A DNA stretch of 64,000 bases from an uncultured Porticoccus sp. (GTDB lineage: Bacteria > Pseudomonadota > Gammaproteobacteria > Pseudomonadales > Porticoccaceae): NCBI RefSeq assembly GCF_913061305.1, contig NZ_CAJXST010000005.1, positions 62,001-126,000 on the forward strand, in the 5' to 3' direction. Made by a program: the position numbers and the translations under genes. Positions 47,944-57,389 of the stretch are shown piece after piece (positions within the stretch are counted from its first letter, which is position 1; each line of letters begins with the position of its first letter). The notes under the pieces are model-generated. The model was not told the DNA's origin. It was given only the letters and a program-made list of their open reading frames with translations, and searched no databases.

Positions 47944-50900
47944 ATGGGGCTTTCCAGAAACAAAACCACTAACATGAAATTCAGGCACCAACTGGCCTTG
48001 ATTTTTGTGGTTGGTATTCTGGTGATGGCACTGATCACTTCTCTCGCTGTCAGCAATATTTCAAGTAAAATTTTTCGTGATGGCCAACTGCAACAGGGCT
48101 TTCAGGTAACAGAGTCGCTTGCCAGACAAGGTGAGTTGTCGCTCCTTTACCAGAGTCGTGAGAGCGCCAAGGATCTGGTGGATAACGCACTTAACTTCCC
48201 CGGCGTCAAAGCGGTAACCGTGATGCTGGAAACGGGTGAAATTCTCTATGCCGGTGGTGATGAGACGCTGCAGGTAGGAGATCACTCAGATGAAGTCAGC
48301 CTCATTCACGAAGATGATGACCACTGGGTGTTCAACGCGCCTGTTGTCGCCGGGAAGACTGAGGATGCCCTCTGGGAGGAATATTCTGATGATGGCAAAT
48401 CAGAGCGGGAGACATTGGGTTATATCTCGGTTGTTGTAGGTAAGGATGCGTTGATTCTGATGGAACAAAGTATTCTGCAGAGCAACCTGTTCATTTCCAT
48501 GATTATTGCTGTGATTCTGCTGTTGCTGCTGCTGGGAATTTCCCGTCGCCTGACCAATCCTCTGGAAAAGCTATCGATAACCATGAAGCGCGCTGAAGAA
48601 GGGGATTCAGTGATTCGTGCGGATCTTGGTGGCCCCGCCGATATTACCGACATGCAACACGCTTTCAACTCCATGATGGAGGCCCTGGAAAGTCGGCAGC
48701 AGGAGTTGGTGAGAGCCATGTCTGCGGCGCTGGAGTCCGCCCGTATCAAAGGAGAATTTGCGGCCAATGTGACGCATGAATTGCGCACTCCGATGAATGC
48801 AGTCCTCGGCATGCTGGATCTGTTGATGACCATGGGGTTGAGCCCCAAGCAGCTTGAGTATGTGGAAACAGCAAAGACCTCTGGTGAAGGCTTGCTGGAA
48901 TTGATCGATGAAATTCTTACTTTCTCGGAAATTGATACCCATAACCTGACCATTGAGAAGGAAGACTGCTATCTTTCCGAGCTGCTGGATGAAGTGACGG
49001 GCCTGCTGGCAAATCAGGCGCTGAAGAAGAAAATTGACCTGGGATACCTGACCAGTGAGCAGGTGCCGTCCGTCATTCATGGCGATGCGTCGAGGATTCG
49101 GCAGGTACTGATTAATCTGTTGGGCAATGCGATCAAATTTACCGATATTGGGGAAGTCGCGGTCTATGTGACGGTCATTGAAAAAGATGAAAATGCCCCT
49201 CCTGAGCAGGTCATGTTGCAATTTGAGGTTCGGGACTCCGGTATCGGGATTACGGTTGAAGACCAGAATCGTATATTTGAGGCCTTTACCCAGGTGGATT
49301 CGTCCAGCACAAAACAATATGAGGGCACCGGTCTCGGGCTGGCGATCAGCAGGCAAATTGTTGAGCTGATGGGTGGCCATATCAGGGTGTCCAGTGAGCA
49401 GGGCAACGGCAGCTCGTTCTGGTTCACCTTGCCCACAGAAATAAGAGGCGCTCAAAATACCGGGACGACTACAGCTACCACCCTTTCTGGCAAGAGGGCT
49501 TTACTGGTTGATAACAGTCCCATCGTGCGCGCCTTTGGCGTACAACAACTGAATCGGTTGGGCATTCGTTGCGATTCAACCGATTCAGGATTCAAGGCAC
49601 TGGAACTCATCCGCAAAATGTCTGCGGATGATGAGGTGCTGGATATTCTCTTGATTGATGAGGATATGCCGGGACTGAAGGGGCCTGATTTTCTCAAGCT
49701 GGTCAAGGAAGAGCATTCCCTGAAAGATACCTTGATAGCGATTCTCAATAATCCCTGGGTAACTGGCGGCCTCGAAAAAATGGCTGGCATGGCGCGTCTC
49801 AACAAACCCTTGAGAACCACCGAAATAAAAGGTTGCCTGGAACAACTATTCCTTGGTATCGCCGAGTCTGATGAGAAAAAAACAACCTCTAAAACGATCA
49901 ATAAGCTGTATAGCCGACCGCGAAGAATTCTGGTGGTGGATGATAACCGTCCCAATCAAAAAGTAGCGATTGCCATGCTTGAGCGTATGGGGTGCCAGTG
50001 CGAGTTGGTCGAGACGGGTAAGGGCGCTGTCGAGGCGGTCATTCGCAACCGCTTTGATGCGGTTTTGATGGACTGCTACATGCCGGTCATGAATGGATAT
50101 GATGCAACCAGACAAATCAGGATGTACGAAGGTGGTCATGATGACAGCCCCGGCATTCCTATTATTGCGATGACCGCCAACAATACCCAATTGGAAATGG
50201 ATCGTTGCATGGATGCGGGGATGGACGACTTTTTGTCAAAACCCCTGCGGATAGATGATCTGGAAAAAATGCTCCTGAAGTGGGTGCCGGCAGACAAGGA
50301 TGAATCCATCACTAACGAGACGGGTGATGATCTCTTTTCTGTTCGTGGTGTGGACGTCTCTGGATTCAGTTATGACCCGCTGGTCATTCAGGAGTTGAAA
50401 GCAAGCGTTGGGGAAGTGATCGTTTCAATGATTGAAGCGTTCCTCGAAGACACACCTGTGTACCTCCAGTCACTAAAACACGCGATTACAGAAAATGACG
50501 GGCGCCAGGTGAGAGAGCTCGCACACACGGTGAAGGGTAGCGCGTCCAACTTTGGTGCCCGGCGTGTCACAGAACTGGCCAAAATGATTGAAGAGAAAGG
50601 TGCGATAGACGATTTGACGGGTGTGGATGGCCTGTTCGAACAACTCAAAGAGGCCTTTTCTGTTCTCAGCAAGGATCTTCAGGAATACATACCCGAGTCG
50701 GACGATGCCGACAAAGTCCGCAAAAAGAGCTATCACATACTGGTGGTCGATGATGACCGCTCCATGCGACTGGCGTTAAAAAACGTTTTCAAAAATGAGG
50801 ATTACGTGATTGAGGAGGCCGGCAATGGCATGCAGGCGATTTCCATGTGTCAACGTGATATGCCCGATCTGGTGTTGATGGATGCCATGATGCCCGAGGT

Positions 50901-52407
50901 GGATGGCTTCACTGCCTGTGAACGAATCCGTCAACTACCTAACGGCGCCAATACGCCGGTACTGATGATTACGGCACTGGATAATGAGGAAGCCATCGTC
51001 AAGGCTTTCGCTGCCGGTGCTTCAGACTACGTTCCAAAACCCATCCATTTTGCCGTGCTCAAGCAGCGTGTATCGCGATTGATTCAGGCGAATAAGGTAG
51101 AGAAGCATGTCAGACAATTGGCCTATCATGATCCGTTGACTGGTCTGCCCAACAGGACCAATCTGATGCAACAGCTCAGGGTGATGGTCAACCGTGCACA
51201 GATTGAGGAAAAGATGGTTGCCATCATGTTCCTCGACCTTGATCGTTTCAAAATGATTAACGATACACTGGGTCATGATGCCGGTGATCTGTTGTTAAAA
51301 GCCGTATCGGAGAGGATACAGCGCTGCGTAAGAAACCAGGATTTCGTGGCACGACTCGGCGGTGATGAGTTTACTGTGGTTCTCGAGGGGGTGACGGATC
51401 GGGATATCGTTTCCAAAATTGCGGGCAAAATATGCGATGCATTGGGCCAGCCGTTTGTTTTTTTACAGCAAAAAATGTTTGTCACCACCAGTATCGGCAT
51501 TTCGGTTTTTCCCGATGATGGACAGGATGTGGGCTCGCTGATGAAACATGCCGACTCAGCGATGTTCCGTGCCAAGGAACACCGCAATGGCTATTGTTTC
51601 TACATCAAGGGCATGGAAGACGAAATGGTGCGTCGTATGGAAGTCGAGCGCGAGCTTCGCCACGCCGCTGCAGATGATGAGTTGATACTCTATTATCAAC
51701 CCCAGATAGATACGGCGTCAGGGAAAATGATCGGAGCCGAGGCTCTGATCCGGTGGCAGCACCCCAAACACGGACTACTGTCCCCCGATACGTTTATTCC
51801 CCTCGCGGAGGAATCTGGACTGATCAACAAAATCAGTGACTGGGTTCTCGAAAATGCCTGCAGACAGCTCAAAATCTGGCGTGACAATGGCAACCAGATG
51901 AAGATGGCTGTAAATCTCTCCAGCAAGGATCTTCAGCTGGAGGATTTTCGTCAGAAAATAAGTAATCTTATCGACAAATACGAGATCAGCCCGCAATCTC
52001 TGGAGCTGGAAATTACTGAAAACACGCTGATGGAAAATCCCGAAGCCTTGGAGCCCGACCTGAATGCACTTCGCAAGATGGGCCTGACGTTGGCGATTGA
52101 TGATTTCGGCAGTGGATTCTCGTCACTTAATTACCTCAAGCGATTGCCGGTCGATGTGCTCAAAATTGACCGGATGTTTATCCGGGATATCGATCGGGAC
52201 GAAAATGACAAGGCGATTGTCAGCGGGGTGGTGGCATTGGCCAAGAGCATGGGGCTGAGTACGGTTGCCGAGGGTGTGGAAACGGAAGAGCAATACCGTC
52301 TTCTTCAGCAATTGGGTTGTGATACGTGTCAGGGCTATTATTTTGGCAAACCTGTTTCGGCGGCAGATTTTGAGAGGACTTTTCTTCGCCCCGCTTTTGA
52401 TGCATGA
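47944..52407 (+). CDS. Hybrid histidine kinase with REC, HPt, GGDEF and EAL domains
   Basis: A 1487-residue inner-membrane sensor. Order: membrane helix at about 17-37, periplasmic sensor domain, helix at about 183-202, HAMP, HisKA with His278 (VTHELRTPMNA), HATPase, a first receiver with Asp572 but a VDN in place of VDD, a second receiver with Asp710, HPt with His861 (AHTVKGSASN), a third receiver with Asp980, GGDEF at 1139-1143 and EAL at 1266-1268. An RxxD inhibition site (RNQD) lies five residues before GGDEF, and DDFGSGFSSL is intact in the EAL domain, so both cyclase and phosphodiesterase activities are plausible. It would couple an outside signal to cyclic di-GMP. It follows the binding protein by 10 bases. 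Confidence 0.93.
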   Translation: MGLSRNKTTNMKFRHQLALIFVVGILVMALITSLAVSNISSKIFRDGQLQQGFQVTESLARQGELSLLYQSRESAKDLVDNALNFPGVKAVTVMLETGEILYAGGDETLQVGDHSDEVSLIHEDDDHWVFNAPVVAGKTEDALWEEYSDDGKSERETLGYISVVVGKDALILMEQSILQSNLFISMIIAVILLLLLLGISRRLTNPLEKLSITMKRAEEGDSVIRADLGGPADITDMQHAFNSMMEALESRQQELVRAMSAALESARIKGEFAANVTHELRTPMNAVLGMLDLLMTMGLSPKQLEYVETAKTSGEGLLELIDEILTFSEIDTHNLTIEKEDCYLSELLDEVTGLLANQALKKKIDLGYLTSEQVPSVIHGDASRIRQVLINLLGNAIKFTDIGEVAVYVTVIEKDENAPPEQVMLQFEVRDSGIGITVEDQNRIFEAFTQVDSSSTKQYEGTGLGLAISRQIVELMGGHIRVSSEQGNGSSFWFTLPTEIRGAQNTGTTTATTLSGKRALLVDNSPIVRAFGVQQLNRLGIRCDSTDSGFKALELIRKMSADDEVLDILLIDEDMPGLKGPDFLKLVKEEHSLKDTLIAILNNPWVTGGLEKMAGMARLNKPLRTTEIKGCLEQLFLGIAESDEKKTTSKTINKLYSRPRRILVVDDNRPNQKVAIAMLERMGCQCELVETGKGAVEAVIRNRFDAVLMDCYMPVMNGYDATRQIRMYEGGHDDSPGIPIIAMTANNTQLEMDRCMDAGMDDFLSKPLRIDDLEKMLLKWVPADKDESITNETGDDLFSVRGVDVSGFSYDPLVIQELKASVGEVIVSMIEAFLEDTPVYLQSLKHAITENDGRQVRELAHTVKGSASNFGARRVTELAKMIEEKGAIDDLTGVDGLFEQLKEAFSVLSKDLQEYIPESDDADKVRKKSYHILVVDDDRSMRLALKNVFKNEDYVIEEAGNGMQAISMCQRDMPDLVLMDAMMPEVDGFTACERIRQLPNGANTPVLMITALDNEEAIVKAFAAGASDYVPKPIHFAVLKQRVSRLIQANKVEKHVRQLAYHDPLTGLPNRTNLMQQLRVMVNRAQIEEKMVAIMFLDLDRFKMINDTLGHDAGDLLLKAVSERIQRCVRNQDFVARLGGDEFTVVLEGVTDRDIVSKIAGKICDALGQPFVFLQQKMFVTTSIGISVFPDDGQDVGSLMKHADSAMFRAKEHRNGYCFYIKGMEDEMVRRMEVERELRHAAADDELILYYQPQIDTASGKMIGAEALIRWQHPKHGLLSPDTFIPLAEESGLINKISDWVLENACRQLKIWRDNGNQMKMAVNLSSKDLQLEDFRQKISNLIDKYEISPQSLELEITENTLMENPEALEPDLNALRKMGLTLAIDDFGSGFSSLNYLKRLPVDVLKIDRMFIRDIDRDENDKAIVSGVVALAKSMGLSTVAEGVETEEQYRLLQQLGCDTCQGYYFGKPVSAADFERTFLRPAFDA

Positions 52408-52539
52408 ATGTTTTTGATTGTTCTTGGGATTGGCGTGCCTGTTTAATGGCCCCTGACCACTTCAATCAGAAATACTTTTCTGCCTTTATTGACCGGCAAA
52501 TGTGTAATAATTGCGCGGAAATTTACAGATGTTTGCCCC

Positions 52540-53163
52540 ATGAGTCAGTTTTTCTCTATTCACCCTGAAAATCCCCAGCTGCGACTGATTCGTCAGGCCG
52601 TGGAAATTGTCCGTGCCGGTGGTGTTATCGTCTATCCCACCGATTCTGCGTATGCCCTCGGTTGTCAGATTGGCGACAAAAAAGCGCTGGACCGAATCCG
52701 TCAGATCCGCCAATTGGACAAACATCACAATTTTACCCTGATGTGTCGTGATCTTTCCGAGCTGTCGGCTTACGCCAGGGTGGACAATCAGGTGTTTCGC
52801 CTGTTGAAGACCTATACGCCAGGACCCTATACATTCATCCTGGACGCGACCGCCGAAGTACCCCGTCGGCTTATGCACCCGAAACGGAAAACGATTGGGC
52901 TCCGGGTCCCGGGTAACCCAATCGCACTGGCGCTACTTGAAGAGCTGGGTGAACCCCTGATGAGTGTCACACTGATTATGCCGACGGATGAATACCCGTT
53001 GACGGATCCCTATGATATTCGTGATACCCTCGAACATCATGTGGATCTGATCGTTGACGGGGGCTATTGTGGTCTTGAGGCGACCACCGTGGTTGACCTC
53101 TCCGGTGAGGTGCCCCAGGTTACCCGCCAGGGGGTTGGTCGGTTTGAAGACGTTATTATCTGA
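52540..53163 (+). CDS. yciO: YciO/YrdC/Sua5 family protein
   Basis: A 207-residue L-threonylcarbamoyladenylate-synthase-like protein. It begins SQFFSIHPENPQLRLIRQAV and has GGVIVYPTDSAYALGCQIG, KHHNFTLMCRDLSEL and GLRVPGNPIALALLEELG. These match YciO, a homologue of TsaC, the tRNA t6A enzyme; the in-vivo role of YciO itself is not settled. The ATG at 52540 was preferred to an in-frame ATG at 52489 because it fits the family start. It precedes scpA-scpB-rluB, as in many Gammaproteobacteria. Confidence 0.92.
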   Translation: MSQFFSIHPENPQLRLIRQAVEIVRAGGVIVYPTDSAYALGCQIGDKKALDRIRQIRQLDKHHNFTLMCRDLSELSAYARVDNQVFRLLKTYTPGPYTFILDATAEVPRRLMHPKRKTIGLRVPGNPIALALLEELGEPLMSVTLIMPTDEYPLTDPYDIRDTLEHHVDLIVDGGYCGLEATTVVDLSGEVPQVTRQGVGRFEDVII

Positions 53164-53204
53164 CCGTATTATCTTCGACCAGTGGCTGTGATTGCCAGTC
53201 ACCG

Positions 53205-53233
53205 TATAATATCCGGGCCCAATACCAGGGCCC
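53205..53233 (+). promoter_or_regulatory. Perfect -10 hexamer and GC stem upstream of scpA
   Basis: TATAAT at 53205-53210 is a perfect -10 sequence, but the -35 region at 16-18 base spacing has no good match. Just downstream a 6-bp GC stem (GGGCCC at 53215-53220 and 53228-53233) would lie at the 5' end of the transcript. This suggests scpA has its own promoter. Confidence 0.4.
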
Positions 53234-53258
53234 CCATACCATCTGCCTAAAGTGATTT

Positions 53259-54107
53259 ATGATCATGACAGCTGCTCCGGAAGGAGAGACAACACAAGCG
53301 GATCCGGTGTCCGAGATACTGCCTCACCCCTTACAGGGGGAAATGCCTTTTGCTGTCGTGTTGGGGCGTCAGATTACTGAGATACCCAAGGATCTGTACA
53401 TTCCACCTGAAGCGTTGGAGGTCTTCCTTGAGGCATTTGAGGGTCCCCTGGATCTGTTGCTTTACATGATTCGACGGCAAAACCTGGACATTCTCGAGAT
53501 CAACGTTGCGGAGATTACCCGGCAGTACATGGTTTACATCGAGATGATGCAATCCATGCAATTGGAACTGGCTGCCGAATACCTGTTGATGGCAGCCATG
53601 CTGGCCGAGATTAAATCCCGTATGTTGTTGCCCCGTCAGGTGGCTGAAGAGCACGAAGAGGACCCCCGGGCCGAGCTGATCCGCAGGCTCCAGGAATATG
53701 AACGCTTCAAACAGGCTTCCGAAGACATTGATGACCTGCCGCGCCTCGGTCGCGATGTGTTTCTGGCCACGGCAAAAGCACCGGATTGTCGGCAGGTACG
53801 GCCTGAGCCAGACGTTGCCATGAAAGAACTGCTGCTGGTGCTTGCCGATGTGCTGCGCCGTGCGCAGATGTTCGAGAGTCACAAGGTACAACTGGAACGA
53901 TTGTCCACCCGGGAGCGAATGTCCCAGGTACTGGAAGCCCTGAGGGGTAAGCAGTTTCTGCCGTTTGTCAGTTTGTTCAAACTGTCAGAAGGTCGCGGTG
54001 GTGTGGTGGTCACTTTTTTGGCGCTGATGGAATTGATCAAAGAATCTCTCATTGAAATTGTACAGAGCGAGCCCTATGGACCTATTCATGTTAAGGCTCG
54101 CTCCTAG
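53259..54107 (+). CDS. scpA: Segregation and condensation protein A
   Basis: Kleisin subunit of the Smc-ScpAB complex, bridging the two Smc heads. The 282-residue protein contains the N-terminal Smc-neck binding region (EAFEGPLDLLLYMIRRQ, NLDILEINVAEITRQYM) and LAAEYLLMAAMLAEIKSRMLL, with a C-terminal winged helix (FVSLFKLSEGRGGVVVTFLALMEL, broken here by position about 240-265). The first 40 residues form a variable extension. It is followed 23 bases later by scpB. Confidence 0.95.
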   Translation: MIMTAAPEGETTQADPVSEILPHPLQGEMPFAVVLGRQITEIPKDLYIPPEALEVFLEAFEGPLDLLLYMIRRQNLDILEINVAEITRQYMVYIEMMQSMQLELAAEYLLMAAMLAEIKSRMLLPRQVAEEHEEDPRAELIRRLQEYERFKQASEDIDDLPRLGRDVFLATAKAPDCRQVRPEPDVAMKELLLVLADVLRRAQMFESHKVQLERLSTRERMSQVLEALRGKQFLPFVSLFKLSEGRGGVVVTFLALMELIKESLIEIVQSEPYGPIHVKARS

Positions 54108-54130
54108 CAGGGGTAACAGGCGTCATAACG

Positions 54131-54829
54131 ATGGAAAATGATCAGTTAAAAAAAATCGTAGAAGGTGCTTTGCTGGCCGCTGGGCGATCACTGGACATTG
54201 GTCATCTGCAACAGCTGTTCGATATCGATCAGGTACCGGAAAAGGATCAGCTGCTGGCGGTCATTGAAGAGATCGATGCAGACTGCGGCGATCGCGGATT
54301 TGAGTTGAAACGTACCGGCAGCGGCTACAGGATTCAGGTTCGGCAGGAACTGTCGCCCTGGATCAATCGCCTCTGGGAAGAAAAACCCAAAAAATACTCC
54401 CGTGCATTACTGGAAACCCTGGCGCTGATCGCCTATCGCCAGCCGCTTACCCGGGGTGATATTGAAGAAGTTCGGGGGGTATCTGTCAGTTCGGAGATTA
54501 TCAAAACGCTTTTGGAGCGCGAGTGGATCAGGGCCGTCGGTCACCGTGATGTGCCGGGTCGTCCTGCATTGTATGCAACCACGCGCGAATTTCTCGATTA
54601 TTTCAGCCTGAGCAGCCTCGACCAATTGCCGCCATTGAATGATATTCGCGATATTGATGATATCAATCCCTCATTGACACTTGATATGTCCGCACAGAAG
54701 CAGAGTGATATAGATGCTGGTGAGGTTTCAGTGGCAGCAGTTGAAACAGAGGATGCCGGGGTCGAATCCTGCCCAGATGATAATGACAATACTGAAATCA
54801 ACCCACCTTCCGGCGATTGGCAACACTGA
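54131..54829 (+). CDS. scpB: Segregation and condensation protein B
   Basis: Dimeric winged-helix partner of ScpA. The 232-residue protein has two winged-helix domains: [20 protein letters not shown] in the first and [33 protein letters not shown] in the second, followed by [15 protein letters not shown]. The C-terminal 50 residues are an acidic, low-complexity tail. The stop overlaps the rluB ATG (TGATG), so the two are translationally coupled. Confidence 0.95.
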   Translation: MENDQLKKIVEGALLAAGRSLDIGHLQQLFDIDQVPEKDQLLAVIEEIDADCGDRGFELKRTGSGYRIQVRQELSPWINRLWEEKPKKYSRALLETLALIAYRQPLTRGDIEEVRGVSVSSEIIKTLLEREWIRAVGHRDVPGRPALYATTREFLDYFSLSSLDQLPPLNDIRDIDDINPSLTLDMSAQKQSDIDAGEVSVAAVETEDAGVESCPDDNDNTEINPPSGDWQH

Positions 54830-55656
54830 TGTCTGAAAAATTACAAAAAGTACTGGCTGCTGCTGGCTATGGCTCCCGTCGTGAACTTGAGCAATGGATT
54901 ACTGATGGGCGTGTGGAGGTCAACGGAAAGCCGGCGAAGCTGGGCGATCGTGTCACCGCTGAAGACGCCATAAGCGTCGACGGCAAGCGCATCAAATTAG
55001 CTGCGGCTGACCAGAAAATTCGCGTGCTGCTCTATAACAAGCCCGAGGGCGAAGTCTGTACCCGGTCTGATCCCGAAGGCCGTAAAACCGTGTTTGACCA
55101 CCTGCCCAGATTGACAGGCGAGCGCTGGGTCGTGGTGGGCAGGCTGGACATTAATACCACCGGTCTGTTGCTGTTTACCAACAATGGTGAGTTGGCCAAT
55201 CGTCTGATGCATCCCTCCTACCAGGTGGATCGGGAATATCTGGTACGGGTTCACGGTGCTGTTGACGACGCCATGATCAAGCGCCTGCGTGAGGGCGTGT
55301 TGCTCGAAGATGGTCCGGCCAAATTCAGCGATGTGGTGCCCGGAGAGCGGGTGGGCAGCAATGGCTGGTATACCGTAGCGCTGATGGAGGGCCGCAACCG
55401 TGAGGTGCGGCGTCTGTGGGAGTCCCAGGGCGTTGAAGTCAACCGTCTGAAACGCGTTCGGTTCGGGCCAATTTTTATGCCTTCCTATGTGCGCATGGGG
55501 CAGTGGATAGAGCTTGATGACCGTGCGTTGGCAGACCTGTTGGCTGCGACCAATATGCCTGCCAGCAAAAAACAGCGTAAACAGTTACCTGAAGACAGAA
55601 AACGCTGGGAGCGCCAGATGAAACGACTGCGTTCCAAGGGGCCATCGTCCCGATAA
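54829..55656 (+). CDS. rluB: 23S rRNA pseudouridine(2605) synthase RluB
   Basis: Converts U2605 of 23S rRNA to pseudouridine. The 275-residue protein has an N-terminal S4 domain ([19 protein letters not shown]) and a RsuA-type catalytic domain with Asp107 in [15 protein letters not shown]. The motif [18 protein letters not shown] and the basic C-terminal tail are typical. The ATG at 54829 overlaps the scpB stop; an in-frame start at 54817 would add four residues. Confidence 0.95.
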   Translation: MSEKLQKVLAAAGYGSRRELEQWITDGRVEVNGKPAKLGDRVTAEDAISVDGKRIKLAAADQKIRVLLYNKPEGEVCTRSDPEGRKTVFDHLPRLTGERWVVVGRLDINTTGLLLFTNNGELANRLMHPSYQVDREYLVRVHGAVDDAMIKRLREGVLLEDGPAKFSDVVPGERVGSNGWYTVALMEGRNREVRRLWESQGVEVNRLKRVRFGPIFMPSYVRMGQWIELDDRALADLLAATNMPASKKQRKQLPEDRKRWERQMKRLRSKGPSSR

Positions 55657-55673
55657 TTCGGTCCAGCTGTGGG

Positions 55674-55931
55674 GTGACAGGGAATGGTGTTTTGACAAAA
55701 CGAGCATTTGTAACCGGTGCCACCGGGTTTGTGGGAGGTGCGCTCTATGGTGCGCTTTTCCAGCTGGCGGCTGAATTGCCAACCCTTCAGAAAATTGCCA
55801 TAGCAACGGTTGCGGGCGTTCCCCTCAGCTTACTGATCGCCACCGCCGTGTATTTGTTCGTAGAGCGGCCCTTTATGAATATGCGCGGTGGTCGCCGGCG
55901 TGAAGTTCCGGCGATGCCGGTCAGTGGTTAG
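55674..55931 (+). CDS. Small membrane protein of unknown function
   Basis: An 85-residue protein with two predicted membrane helices (about 11-33 and 40-63) and a short basic tail (NMRGGRRREVPAMP). The VYLFVERPFMNMR segment after the second helix looks like the last helix of acyltransferase-3 proteins, but the rest does not. The start is uncertain: GTG at 55674, or TTG at 55692. It is short but its hydrophobic pattern and its position, filling the gap between rluB and the convergent yciK, make a real gene more likely than not. Confidence 0.5.
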   Translation: MTGNGVLTKRAFVTGATGFVGGALYGALFQLAAELPTLQKIAIATVAGVPLSLLIATAVYLFVERPFMNMRGGRRREVPAMPVSG

Positions 55932-55950
55932 GGGCAAGGCCTGGGTTTGT

Positions 55951-56697
55951 TTACTGCGCGTCCAGAGATTGGCCGGTTATCCCTTCGCTGGCACTGCCCA
56001 TAAGGTAAAGGTAGGTGGGCATAATGGCTGCCGGAGTGGTTACGGTTGCAGGGTCTTCCGCCGGAAATGCCGTTGCCCGCATGCGAGTGCGGGTTGCCCC
56101 GGGGTTGATGCAGTTCACCCGGATGTTGCTGGTACCCTCCAGCTCATGGGCCAATACCTGTGACAAGCCTTCAATGGCAAATTTGGAGACCGCATAGGCA
56201 CCCCAATAGGGTTTGCCCACTTTGCCGACACTGGAGCTGGTGAAGATAATCGAAGCGCTATCTGATTTTTCCAGCAGGGGCAGGAGCGCTTTGGTCATGA
56301 GAAATTCGGCCGTCACATTCACCTGCATGACTTTTTGCCAGCTGGCCAGCGTGTAATTGGCGATGGGTGTGCGCTGTCCCAATTCCCCGGCATTGTGAAG
56401 CAGACCGTCCAGTTGGCCGAATACCTCTTCCAGACGGTCGTGCATGTCACGGTAATCTTTCTCCACCGCACCATCCAGAGAGATGGGATAAATACCCGGT
56501 TGTGCGCCGCCAGCCTTTTCGATCTGGTCGTATACCTCTTCAAGCTTGGGGACCGTGCGGCCGATGAGGATGACGGTGGCGCCATGGGCCGCGAAAGTTC
56601 TGGCGGCCTCGGCACCAATGCCATCGCCTGCGCCGGTGACAGCGATAACCTTTCCGTTCAGCAGGTTATCGGGTGCTTGATACTGCTTGTGATTCAT
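55951..56697 (-). CDS. yciK: Short-chain dehydrogenase YciK
   Basis: A 248-residue Rossmann-fold oxidoreductase. It has the NAD(P) motif VTGAGDGIGAEAA, the HNAGELGQRTPI segment, Ser in FTSSSVGKVG and the catalytic Tyr/Lys pair in YWGAYAVSKFA. The sequence LLNGKVIAVTGAG near the start matches YciK. Substrate unknown. The first 32 bases overlap the 3' end of mupP, so the two are translationally coupled, as in Pseudomonas. Confidence 0.93.
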   Translation of the reverse strand: MNHKQYQAPDNLLNGKVIAVTGAGDGIGAEAARTFAAHGATVILIGRTVPKLEEVYDQIEKAGGAQPGIYPISLDGAVEKDYRDMHDRLEEVFGQLDGLLHNAGELGQRTPIANYTLASWQKVMQVNVTAEFLMTKALLPLLEKSDSASIIFTSSSVGKVGKPYWGAYAVSKFAIEGLSQVLAHELEGTSNIRVNCINPGATRTRMRATAFPAEDPATVTTPAAIMPTYLYLMGSASEGITGQSLDAQ

Positions 56698-57373
56698 GGG
56701 GTTTCCTCTGAAAAATCAAGGGTGATAACTGATGGGCATCATCGACAGTATAGGTGGCCCCCCAGCTGCCCGGATCTTCGCTGTCGTCCAGATAGCCGTA
56801 GGCGGCGGCGATAGTGGCGGTGCCGGCGCGCATTCCTGCTTCGATGTCCCTGAGATGATCACCAATAAAGACGGCCGCCTCTGGAGCAATAGCCAGTTCC
56901 CGCAATGCAAGCAGGACGGATTCCGGGTCTGGTTTGGTGTGGGTGACATGATCCGGGCAAATAATGGTGCTTGGCGCGGATGTTAGGTGGAGCCGCTCCA
57001 GGAGGGCCAGGGTATACCGTTCCGGTTTGTTGGTCACAATGCCCCAGGGGATCTGATATTCAGCCAATTCTGCCAACAGCTCGACAATGCCGGGAAAGGG
57101 CCGGGTCCGTTCTGCCAGGTTATCCATATACAGCGACAGCAACTCCTGGCGCAGGGGCTCAAAATCCGGATGGCTGTTGTGTAGTGAGAAAGTCTTGCTG
57201 ATGATCCCCGCCGAGCCGTGAGTCACCATTTTGCGAATGTCGCCCTCGGTCAGCAGGGGCATCCCTCTGCTGTCCAGCAACCGGTTGGTGCAGGTCAGAA
57301 AATCCGGTGCGGTATCCAGCAGGGTGCCGTCAAGATCAAACAGGACAGCCTGAAATGTTGGTTGTTTGGCCAT
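56666..57373 (-). CDS. mupP: HAD phosphatase, N-acetylmuramic acid 6-phosphate phosphatase MupP-like
   Basis: A 235-residue HAD-superfamily phosphatase. The nucleophile and acid are Asp13 and Asp15 in LFDLDGTLLDTAPD; other motifs are WGIVTNKPERYT and VFIGDHLRDIEAGMRAG. In Pseudomonas the gene between ubiG and yciK is mupP, which acts in the anabolic cell-wall recycling route that affects fosfomycin and beta-lactam response; the same position here supports that role over phosphoglycolate phosphatase (gph). The assignment rests on context. Confidence 0.85.
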   Translation of the reverse strand: MAKQPTFQAVLFDLDGTLLDTAPDFLTCTNRLLDSRGMPLLTEGDIRKMVTHGSAGIISKTFSLHNSHPDFEPLRQELLSLYMDNLAERTRPFPGIVELLAELAEYQIPWGIVTNKPERYTLALLERLHLTSAPSTIICPDHVTHTKPDPESVLLALRELAIAPEAAVFIGDHLRDIEAGMRAGTATIAAAYGYLDDSEDPGSWGATYTVDDAHQLSPLIFQRKPHESQAVSSTR

Positions 57374-57389
57374 TAAACTGGATATCCCA

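Noticed and set aside
52408-52539. Small gene or RNA between the hybrid kinase and yciO
   Set aside because: No coding frame, promoter pair or terminator hairpin could be seen in this 132-bp gap.
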